From Sorex araneus (taxonomy: Eukaryota > Chordata > Mammalia > Eulipotyphla > Soricidae): a stretch of 64,000 bases of DNA. Both the position numbers and the translations under genes were made by a program. The stretch is taken from the NCBI RefSeq assembly GCF_027595985.1, contig NC_073307.1, positions 13,697,432-13,761,431 on the forward strand. The letters run 5' to 3'. Shown one piece after another: positions 55,241 to 64,000 of the stretch; position 1 is the first letter of the stretch, and each line of letters begins with the position of its first letter. The notes under the pieces are model-generated. The model saw nothing but the letters and a program-made list of their open reading frames with translations, searched no databases and was not told the DNA's origin.

Positions 55241-55510
55241 CTGCCCCTGGAAGGCAGGCTTGAATGATGGTGGGAAAATTTGAGTAAAACATAATGCCCC
55301 AAAGTAGAGAGAGAGTATGGGGGAAATTGCCTTAGAGGCAGGGGGAGGGGTGGGATGGGGGAACAGGGGTACGGGGGACATTGGTGGTGGAAAATGTGCA
55401 CTGGTAGAGGGATGGTGTTCAATCATTGTATGACTGAAACTCAAACATGAAAGCTTTTTAACTGTGTCTAACAGTGATTCAATAAAATGAAGAAATAAAT
55501 TAAATAAATA
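55241..55510 (+). mobile_element. L1 3' end with poly(A) signal
   Basis: Plus-strand L1 3' UTR: GGTGGTGGAAAATGTGCACTG, AACTCAAACATGAAAGCTTT, GTGATTCAATAAAATG and an (AAAT)n tail. It is the sense counterpart of the minus-strand copies near 9.4 and 30 kb. Confidence 0.88.
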
Positions 55511-55513
55511 AAT

Positions 55514-55662
55514 ATAGTATAGAGATGAAGGCTTGTGCCGAGGACCTGACCAGTTAGGGGTTGATCCCTGGTGCCATATAGAGTCTTCTGAGCACCACCA
55601 GGAGTGATCCCTGAGCACAGAGCCAGGAGTAATCCCTGAGCACTGTGGGATGCGAGTCCCCC
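55514..55662 (+). mobile_element. SINE type A, partial
   Basis: AGGGGTTGATCCCTGGTGCC, GAGCACCACCAGGAGTGATCC, GGAGTAATCCCTGAGCACTG. The head is decayed. Confidence 0.72.
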
Positions 55663-55682
55663 CATAATCTAGTAGGTCACTT

Positions 55683-55873
55683 CTTGTTTTGTTTTTTTTT
55701 GTTGTTTTTTGTTTTTGGGTCACACCCGGCGATGTACAGGGGTTACTCCTGGCTCTTCACTCAGGAATTACCCCTGGCGGTGCTCAGGAGACCATACGGG
55801 ATGCTGGGATTTGAACCCGGGTCAGCCGAGTGCAAGGCAAACGCCCTACCCGCTGTGCTATCACTCCAGCCCC
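55683..55873 (-). mobile_element. SINE type A with 15-bp target-site duplication
   Basis: TCTAGTAGGTCACTT at 55668-55682 and TCTAGTGGGTCACTT at 55874-55888 flank a near-canonical minus-strand copy with an A-tail (T-rich 55685-55718). Confidence 0.94.
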
Positions 55874-56446
55874 TCTAGTGGGTCACTTTTTGCTATGGGT
55901 TTCGATTTTCCCCTTCAGCTCTTCAGACCTTTTCTAGTTGTTCAGCATCTGAATATCATTGTTAATGGCTGAAGAGGTATCACAGTTTGTTCAGTCACTT
56001 ACCAATAGTTGGATGTTTTTGTTATGTTCACTTTCAAGCTATTACTGTTCAAATAAAACCACTACAAAGAACTGTGTATAGGTTTTTGTGAGCGCATTCA
56101 TTTTTATTTCCCTGGGAAATGCCAAAGAGTCTGATGGTTGAGGCCACAGTTTTTGGTATTTGGGGGATAGTTTTTTAGTTCATTTGGGTTCTTTTTGTTT
56201 CGTTTATGAAATTGTCAACCACTTTCCAGAGAGGCTCTGTGCCATTTTACATTTCCAACAGCAATATGTGAGATATTTAGTTACTGCACATCCTTGCCAG
56301 CATTTGTATTATCAATATTTCTTGTCAACTGTTCTCTCAGGTGCATAGTGCTATCTCATTGAGCCTTAATTTACATTTTATCATATGAATGCTACTGAAC
56401 ATCTTTTTCATGGGCTTCTCCAGGGCCATCCCAAGAGCTTCACAGG

Positions 56447-56608
56447 CAATATATCAGGAAGATAATACAGGGGTTAATGCTCCTGCCTTACATGCCCCAG
56501 GTTTAATCCCCACTACCACATACGATTCCCTAAGCACTGTCAGTAGTGACCCCTGACCACAGAGCCAGGAATAGGTCCAGACCGCCAAACGGCAACAGCA
56601 ACAAAAGT
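56447..56608 (+). mobile_element. SINE type A inside old L1
   Basis: AGGAAGATAATACAGGGGTT, CCCCAGGTTTAATCCCCAC, GTGACCCCTGACCACAGAGCC, tail (CAACAG)n. Confidence 0.65.
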
Positions 56609-56877
56609 ATTCCTGCATTTTGCCCATTTTCTGATTGAATTATTTAGCTTCTTTCCTGCTGAATTTTGAGAGTTCTTTTTACATGCTGGATATTGTGGAT
56701 ATCAGTCTTTTGTCAAATAAGTGTTGTACAAGTAATCTTCTAGTCTGTAGCCCATTATGTATTTTCTTATGCGCCCTCACAGATCAAAGTGATTTTTGGA
56801 TGAGGTTCTTCATATCAATTTTTTTCTTTTATTGATTTCAGTCTGTCAACATACCAAATCCTAGTGCTTCTGAATTT

Positions 56878-57170
<293 letters not shown>

Positions 57171-57479
57171 TCTTCTTTTGGGGGGACTGTCTTTTGCTCC
57201 ATTGATCCATTTTTGTCTGTACTCCAGTTCTCAGTTGCTAGCTATCCAAGTGTGAAAATAGGTAGGATGATTTCTCCTACTTTATTTTTCTATTTCAAAA
57301 TGGTTATATTATATGTATATTTAGTATCTCCATCCATTCATAGAAACTTTACAATAAATTTACTTGCGTTTTCAGAAAACTGTGCGATGATTTTCATAAG
57401 AACTGACAGCTTTATCATGTTGAATCTTCTATTTCATTGAGAGTATGTCTTACAAGATCTTCTTGATTTATCGGGGGAA

Positions 57480-57575
57480 CCCACCTGGCATTGATGGACA
57501 CTGTGTGCTGAGGGGCTGGCGCTTCGGCTCCTTCATGCAGAGTGCCATTTTAGCCCAGTGAGCTAGCTCCTCAGC
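57480..57575 (-). mobile_element. SINE remnant
   Basis: Minus strand: GAGGAGCTAGCTCACTGGGC head-like text only. Tentative. Confidence 0.3.
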
Positions 57576-57639
57576 CTTCTCTGATTTCTTTCACTGGGTT
57601 TTATAGCTTTCAGCCTAAAATATGTATATATGTCTCTTG

Positions 57640-57890
57640 GCTTGCTTGTTTGGGGCCTCTCTAGCAGTGCTCAGGATGCCTGGGGTCTCCACTTGAAGTT
57701 CTTGACCAACCAGGCCAGCAAGGGCCTAAGAATGTGATGCTGCTTGATCCCTGCAGTGTTGGGATTACCCAGCTCACCCCAGTAATATGGGGGTTTCCAG
57801 GGCTGTTCTCAGAGATACTCCATCTAGTGCTGGAATTGATCATGAATCAGGAGCCTGTAGACGTGTATCTTACCATCTCCCAGCCCCATG
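57640..57890 (-). mobile_element. SINE type A-like, long and old
   Basis: Minus strand: GGGGCTGGGAGATGGTAAGA head, CATGATCAATTCCAGCAC, GATCAAGCAGCATCACATTC, GAGCACTGCTAGAGAGGCCC. Confidence 0.5.
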
Positions 57891-58658
57891 TATATGTTTG
57901 GTTAAATTTTCACGCCATTATATAACTTTAGCATTTGTGCATGGAATTGGATTTTTAATTTTTCATTTCTACGTATTGATCGCTATTCTATAGAAATTCA
58001 GCTATTTTGTTTGGTCTTAAATCCATCAATCTCCCTGTTTGTCTCTCAGTGATTTAATAAAAAATGTTTTAAAATCCATCAATATTCCTGAATCTTTTCG
58101 TTCAGGAAGGGTTTTGTTTTTTTTTTCTTTTTGGTAGATTTCTTCAGATTTTCAACAGAGATGATATGTCATTTGAGGAGAGGCAGTTATATTTCTTCCT
58201 GTTTGAACTTTATGACATATTTTTTGGCTGCTTGTGATGGTTAAAGCTCCCAGTAATGTGCTAAATGGCAGCAATAAGCACCAACATTCTTGCCATGTTC
58301 CCAATCTTAGGGAGAAGCATCAGTCACTCAGCATCAAGTCTGATGTTAGCTGCAGATGTTTGTCACTTGTCTGAGGGTATTTTTCTCTATATATTCTTAA
58401 CTGTTTGAGAGACCTCATCAGAAATGACACTCACTGGCTCTTCATGATTTCATACAAAAATAAAATAATCTGTCTCAATTTCAGGGTGTAAGATCAGCTG
58501 TATAAGTTTTCTACGTACTAACAGCAAGTTGTAAAAAAGCTCAGAAACCAATTTCTTTTACAATAGCACACAAGCATTACCAAAGAACATGTTTCACAAA
58601 AAAAAAAAAAGCTAAACATGTTTATGAAGAAAAGCTTCCATTTAAAAAAGATAAATAT

Positions 58659-58803
58659 GGGCCGGAGCATTAGCCTTGCATGTGGCTAGCCTAGGTTCAA
58701 TCCACAGCATCCCAGATGATTCCGTGAACCTGGTCAGGAGCAATCCCTGAGTGCAGAGCCAGGAGTTCTGAACACCACCAGCTGTGGCCAAGAAACCAAA
58801 ACA
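58659..58803 (+). mobile_element. SINE type A inside old L1
   Basis: GGGCCGGAGCATTAGCCTTG, TAGGTTCAATCCACAGCATCC, GAGCAATCCCTGAGTGCAGAG. Confidence 0.72.
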
Positions 58804-59325
58804 TAAAAAGTAAATAAAAAATGAAAAATGAATAGGAAAAAATTCTATGTTCTCAATGTTTCTAAGATAATTCTATCCAAAGTGATGTCTGCAAATTTAA
58901 TACAATCCTATCAAAAGTTTGTGTGTATATGTGTTTTCAAATTGAGAAAAATTCATTACCAAACTCAAATGGAATCTTACGCCAAAACAGTTTTGAAAGG
59001 GAAGAACAAAGTGGAACTCTTACTTTTTGACTTTAACTCTAATTGTCAACCTATATCGGTAAACAAAATTTTGCATAGAGACACACGTGTAATACAACAG
59101 AGATAGAAAAACAGAACCTTGTCACAGAAAGAAACACTCACATAGGTGGTCAAACAATTTCAACAGGACCATTCAATGGGGAAAGCAGTTTTATCTTTCA
59201 ACATATTGCTCCTGGGGAAATTGTATATAAAAAGAAAAAGTAAGTTATGTGTATGTTACTTATAATGTATGAAGACATTAAAAATGAGCCAAAGACAAAA
59301 ATTCTTAATTTTTTTGTGGGAAAAG

Positions 59326-59491
59326 GGGGGTGTTGGGCCAGACCAGGTGGTGCTCAGGACTTCCTTCTAGCTCTGTGCTTAGGGGTCACTCCTAGTAGTG
59401 TTCAGGGGACATATGCTGTCACAAAGACTGAACTTGGGTTGGCTATGTGTAACATAATCAGCTTAGCCCCTGCACTATCTCTCTGGCTCCT
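59326..59491 (-). mobile_element. SINE type A inside old L1
   Basis: Minus strand: GGAGCCAGAGAGATAGTGCAG head, AACCCAAGTTCAGTCTTTG, GAGTGACCCCTAAGCACAGAG. Confidence 0.72.
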
Positions 59492-60264
59492 ACAGTTATC
59501 AAATTCTTAGAAGAAACAGTAGGAGATAGACTTCAGAACACTGGTCTTGTAATATTCTTAAATATGGGATAAGCACAAGAAGAAAACCTGAGAATAGTCC
59601 TTAGAACTGCATCACCTTGAAAACATCTATGCATCCAAAGCTACAATCAACAGCATGAGAAGCAGTTTATAACACTGGTAAAAGTATTTGCAAACTACTT
59701 AGCAGATAGTAGTTGAGATTCAAAACATAGAAAGAAAGCCATTGGCTCAATGATAATACAAAATAAAAGCAAAATAGATGAAAGACTTGATACTTAAAAA
59801 CATGCATAAAGTTCAATTCAGGAGAACAGAACACATCAATAAAGTGAAAAGACGGAATGAGACCCACAGAGTAAGAAAAAGTATTTGCAACTATTTATCT
59901 CATAAGGGATTAATGTCCAAAATACATTGAAAAAATTCATACAACTCAACTCAATAGCAAAACTTAAAAAATTAAACGCAAAATGGATACAAAAGAAGAC
60001 CCAAGTAGACATTTTTCCAAAGCTGATATGTGAATGATCAACAGGAACACAAGAAAGTGCTCAATATCGTCAGGGAAATGCAACTCAAAAGCACAAAGAT
60101 TCATCACATAATACCTGTGAAATTGACTCTCATCAAAATGATAAGCCAGATACTGGAAAACATGTGGAGAATAATGAATCCTTGTGCATGTTGGTGAGAT
60201 TTTTAAGTGGGTATAATTTATATAATTTGAAAAATAGGAAGGAGTTTCCTCAAAATATTAAAAG

Positions 60265-60432
60265 TAGAGGGCTTTAGAGATAGCTCAGTGTAACACTCTT
60301 GCCTTTCATTCCACTCCACTTTGAACCCTGCTACCACATATGGCCCCTGAGCATTGCTGGGTGAGCAGCCCCGGGAGCCTGTAGGCACCACTGGGGTGAC
60401 CTTCGGTCACAGGCTGAACAAAAACACATCCT
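60265..60432 (+). mobile_element. SINE type A inside old L1
   Basis: GGGCTTTAGAGATAGCTCAG, CTTTGAACCCTGCTACCAC, GGCCCCTGAGCATTGCTGGG. Diverged. Confidence 0.6.
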
Positions 60433-60575
60433 CCCACCTGGTATTTGCCTGCATCTGTCACAGTTGACTGAACATTCTTGGGATCATCCCTTGCCCCAAT
60501 ACTAAAAGATGAGATGCCATATGACCCAATAATTTATCTGATGTTGAATACACAACCCCCAAGTCAGAGACTTAA

Positions 60576-60647
60576 AAGAGATAGTTATGTAATATACAAT
60601 ATAAAATCATTTCATTCATATTAGCCAAAAGGCAGAAGTGACTCAAG
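60576..60647. repeat. 72-bp source segment of a local duplication
   Basis: Part of the old plus-strand L1. It matches 62305-62376 over 72 bp without gaps and with four substitutions by eye. Confidence 0.85.
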
Positions 60648-60884
60648 TGTCTGATGGGTGAATGGGTAAACAAAATATAGTCCCTATGGATCCTAGGACT
60701 TTAAGAGGAGTGAAAATGACTTAGACTAAAACATGGGATACTGGGGTCATTGGAAATGTACATTTGTGGAGGAATGAGTGATGGAACATTGTTTGACTAA
60801 AAAGATCATGAGCAGCTTTGTAACTGTGCATCTCACAGTGATTTAATTTTTAAAAATTAGAATAGAAAATAAAGTTTCAGAATG

Positions 60885-62265
60885 TCTCACCATGAGAAAA
60901 AAAATAAAAACAGAAAACCAAAACCCATGAGGACCATTGAGGGCAGTATACTATGTAACATTAGCAAGTTATGGAAGGAAAATCTTTTATGGTTCCACTT
61001 ATCTGGGATCGTGGAGTAGTGAAATTCAGAGATAGAAGTGGAATGTGGTACAGGGCTTTGAGAGAAGGGAGAGTTATCATTTGATGGGTAGATAGAATGA
61101 GTTTTTGTTTTTCTCCTCCGGCCCCGTTTTTTCTCAAAGGGGAAGTTCTGGGGACTGTCTGTAGGAAGGTGTGACTGATGCTCCACAACTCAACCCTTCA
61201 AAACAGCTCTGAGCTGGCGCATTCTGTCCTGTATATATGTATCATGACTCTTTATTTCTTTTGGAAAGGGAGCATTTTGCAACCATCACCGCCTGAATGC
61301 TTTCATTTGCCCTGACCATAGGAGGCAGTTACTTTCTTTTGTATATGAGAAAGGGTTGCAGAGGGACCATTCTGACGTGATGCTTGCTTGGGGTACACAT
61401 CGCTCAAAATAGGTCATTGGCTGCTCAAAATTCCAGGCAGACTCTTCAGTCCATCTGCCTTCACTGCCAAGTTGCAAACATTCAACCGATTAGGGCAAGA
61501 CAGAAAGGAGGGGGAAGCTGGCGGCCTGAAGGGGCACCTAAGAAAGAGGACAGAACCCCCGGTGGCAGGTGGCAGAAGCCGTGCTGGGCTGGCCACCAAG
61601 TGAGGACTAAGCTTCCCATCCTGGCTAGTCCGGACCCAAAGCACCAGCCACCGGCGCATCGTGGTCCTCATGTCTTGGAAAAAGAGAAAGGAAATAAACA
61701 GGTCCTGTTTGCTGGCGCGGAAGCCTGCCAGGAATTTGCCAGGTTCCTTTGTAGGACGTTCACAGATGTGTCTGCAGCGGTGCGGGCGCCCGCGCTGCAC
61801 GCAGCCGCTCACCGGGAGCTGACTTAATGGACACGGAGGGAATAATTCAAGCCTTCGTTCTGAAAGGTGATTTGTATGGAGAGCCAGAATAATCACCTAC
61901 AGGCAGCCTGCCTTCTGCTGATTTGACGCAAGCGGGAAGGCAGAGGGGAAGGGGGGTGGGGGGTGTTCACGTCTCATCAACCTCCAGCCCTGAATACCAA
62001 TTGTTTTGGTCCCGCTTTGGACACGCGCCAACAGCAAATGGCTCAAAGTAGAAAGGAACTGGTTGAAACCATGCAGTTGGTTCAAAAGAGAGCCCTGAGC
62101 TCAGCCTGTCACCTGAGTCGGCTCATGATGGGAGTTAGGGGGAGCCTGAAGGGATGCTGAGGTGCCACCGTTTCAGAGGACTCCCTTTTCCCCAGTCTGC
62201 TCTAAGACTGATATGACCAAGACACAGTAGAAGGGTTAACATAACTTGCAAGACCAAAGACCCAT
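60885..62265. other. No gene or named repeat recognised
   Basis: 5' flank of QRFPR, about 8-9 kb upstream of the ATG. Overlapping open frames at 61384-61827 (+) and 61414-61896 (-) show no motif. Confidence 0.4.
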
Positions 62266-62269
62266 AATT

Positions 62270-62465
62270 AGCAAGGGTGAGACACTTGCCTTGCACTCCG
62301 CTGCAAGAGATAGTTATACAATATACAATATAAAATCATTTCATTCATGTTAGCCAAAAGACAGAAGTGACTCAAGGTTGGGTCCCCGACACCTCAAAGG
62401 ATACCCTGAGCCCTGCCAGGAGTGAACCCTGAGCACAAACCCAGGAGTAAAACCTGAGTGCACCA
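62270..62465 (+). mobile_element. SINE type A split by a 72-bp insert
   Basis: Head GTGAGACACTTGCCTTGCAC breaks at 62304; the body resumes at 62377 (GTTGGGTCCCCGACACC, CCTGAGCCCTGCCAGGAGTG). The intervening 72 bp copy 60576-60647. CAAG occurs at both junctions. Confidence 0.65.
62305..62376. repeat. 72-bp locally copied insert within SINE
   Basis: Same orientation as, and 1.73 kb from, its match at 60576-60647. See findings. Confidence 0.85.
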
Positions 62466-62689
62466 GATATTTCCGGCAAACCGAAACAAAAGAAACAAAA
62501 AGTTGATGACCTGTCCCTGGATGTCAGGAGGAAATGGAAGGCCAGGGAGAGCAACACGCAGGAAGCTTCCCAGTGTCCCTAAAGAGAAAAATGGAGGGGT
62601 TGACCTTTTGTATTTTGTTCTCCAATCAGTTCTTAGGAGGCCCAGAAATTCTCAGCCAACTGAGATTCAATGTGAAGATTCAGGATGAT

Positions 62690-62808
62690 CCTGAGCTTGG
62701 AGGACTCCGGGTCTGCGCCCAGAGATGGCTGGGGCACCATGTGGTACTGGGGATGGAACCAGGTTCTGCTACGTGCAAGGCCTGTGTCTTAACCCTCTTA
62801 ACACTCTC
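62690..62808 (-). mobile_element. SINE remnant
   Basis: Minus strand: AAGACACAGGCCTTGCACGTAG head, GAACCTGGTTCCATCCCCAG. Confidence 0.5.
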
Positions 62809-62984
62809 CTAACACTCTCTCTCGGCTCTGAAAATGGGGGACTTTCCACTGTAAAGGGAAGGCCGGCCCAGGTATTATGCAATGGTGATTTAGTAAGGGA
62901 GAAAGATGGTCAGCATCAATTTTTAGTAAGAACATCAATTTCCAGAGAGTCTCTGTGTTCCCCTTCTCTTGTCTCTATCCTGGT

Positions 62985-63120
62985 TGTCACTGGTGTTTCA
63001 GTGGCCATCCCCAGAGGCTGCAGGCTTGTGACATGGGGTGTCCCTTAGGCTCGAATGCGGGGCCTCATGCTTGCAAGAGAGGTACCTTCCCATATCTTGG
63101 TCACATCCCAAGACCCACAA
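62985..63120 (-). mobile_element. SINE remnant
   Basis: Minus strand: GGGTCTTGGGATGTGACCAAG head-like text and GCATTCGAGCCTAAGGGAC. Tentative. Confidence 0.35.
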
Positions 63121-63221
63121 GTAAATTTTTTTTAAATGGGTAAGTTTGCTAGAGTAACTCCAACATCTCTAGTTCAGGAGATGCCTGTTCACCCATGAGT
63201 CCAGCTCAAATCATTATTATT

Positions 63222-63388
63222 ATTTTTGTTTGTTTGGAGCCAAAGTCAGTGGTGCTCAGGGCTTGCTCCTAGTTTTGTGCCCAGGAATCAGTTCAGGGGG
63301 ACCATTTGCAGTGCCAGAAGTCAATCTAAACTTGGGTGTGTATAAGACAAGCACCTCAACCCCTACGACATCTTGCTGGACATCTGTC
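63222..63388 (-). mobile_element. SINE type A, old
   Basis: Minus strand: CAGCAAGATGTCGTAGGGGT head, CAAGTTTAGATTGACTTCTGG, GAGCACCACTGACTTTGGC, short (CAAA)n tail. Confidence 0.62.
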
Positions 63389-63389
63389 C

Positions 63390-64000
63390 CTTATTAATAC
63401 AGAACCCAGGTAACTCCCTGAACCTGGAAAATTCACCATGTCTTTGACTATAATCTGATCTAATTGTGGCTGTGAGGTTCAGCGATGAGCAAAAAATGAA
63501 CCGATTCACATAAAATGATGGTGCCTAATGAAAGACAACTTATGATTAATTTATGTTAATTTGAGGTTTTACAACCACCTGTTCAACTGGTGGACTGCTG
63601 AATCTCATACTATATCTGCCTCCCTCTCTTAAATTTATGCAATTCTGATCTGAGGCATCTTAGAATATCCTGGGAGCCCCTAGGGGGCCCATTTGCCCAC
63701 CCCCACCCCTGTTGAGAAACTATTTTAGCAGAATATTAATATTCACTTATAACCTCCTTAAGGTTCCACTGACCTTCTAATCACAAATTGTGTTTAGAAG
63801 GCAAGATTTCACATCTCTTAATGAAGAGCTGTGGTCTGATTTGATTTAACAATGACAGCATAGAGAGCCAACGATTAGCAGAGGTTCTTTCTAGGTATTC
63901 CAGGGCAGAAATGTTCTTGCTTCATCTGGTAAGAAATAGTTTCTATTTCCCCTTCCAATGCATATAAAAAAATGGGGAAAGCATTTTGGGTTTTGAAAAA
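63390..64000. other. No gene or named repeat recognised
   Basis: AT-rich flank with no coding signal up to the window edge. Confidence 0.4.

Larger units (their letters stand above)
58490..60880 (+). mobile_element. Old L1, plus strand, interrupted by SINEs
   Basis: ORF2-derived text in order: AACCAATTTCTTTTACAATAGC (split here), GAAGACCCAAGTAGACATTTTT, GGGAAATGCAACTCAAAAGC, GATGGGTGAATGGGTAAACA; then 3' UTR text AGCAGCTTTGTAACTGTGC and GTGATTTAATTTTTAAAAA at 60838-60858. Many stops and frameshifts. It lies head to head with the minus-strand L1 on its left. Confidence 0.75.

Noticed and set aside
61384-61896. Open frames on both strands (147 and 160 codons)
   Set aside because: No motif, no splice evidence, both strands open at once.

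Overview
The window is vertebrate nuclear DNA, almost certainly from a shrew (Soricidae, probably Sorex). The main clue is dozens of copies of a tRNA-headed SINE with the head 'GGCTGGAGCGATAGCACAGC', the signature of the shrew SOR family. It also holds L1 fragments with a placental-type ORF2, long microsatellites and one spliced gene in a CpG island. There is no bacterial, plasmid or CRISPR content.

The only protein-coding gene I can support is QRFPR (GPR103), the class A GPCR for the RFamide peptide QRFP/26RFa. It lies on the minus strand and is complete. Six coding exons run from the ATG at 53201 down to the stop at 15842, with introns of about 24.7, 2.7, 5.0, 2.2 and 1.5 kb. Every junction is GT-AG, the phases agree, and the joined product is 432 residues with all seven-helix landmark residues present.

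Layout, left to right. Positions 1-15841 are the 3' flank of QRFPR: three L1 3' ends, SINEs, a probable solo LTR near 5.2-5.7 kb and a TG-rich satellite near 7 kb. Positions 15842-28140 hold exons 6 to 2. Positions 28141-52861 are intron 1, which is SINE-rich and has a strong G-quadruplex motif just inside its 5' end. Positions 52862-53750 are exon 1 and its CpG island. Positions 53751-64000 are the 5' flank: an L1 scrap, a probable sense-oriented solo LTR about 1 kb upstream of the ATG, two old L1 copies lying head to head, and more SINEs.

Two SINE types recur. Type A has the tRNA head followed by the body '...GAGCACTGCCAGGAGTAATTCCTGAGTGCAGAGCCAGGAGTAACCCCTGAGCAT...' (described in pieces below) and an A-rich tail. 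Type B shares the head but then runs through 'GAGAGCCCGGCAAGCTACCG' and 'GATGTTACTGGTGCCCGCTC', and ends in an 8-bp repeat (ACAGTGCT/ACAGTGAT) instead of poly(A).

The best candidates for something undescribed are: a 322-bp retroposed insert of unknown family at 22486-22807 with a perfect 14-bp target-site duplication; two short local duplications (1749/2471 and 60576/62305); a type B subfamily carrying an extra central module; and the sense LTR upstream of QRFPR. I see no multi-gene novel system. Long intronic and flanking stretches hold nothing I can name without alignments.
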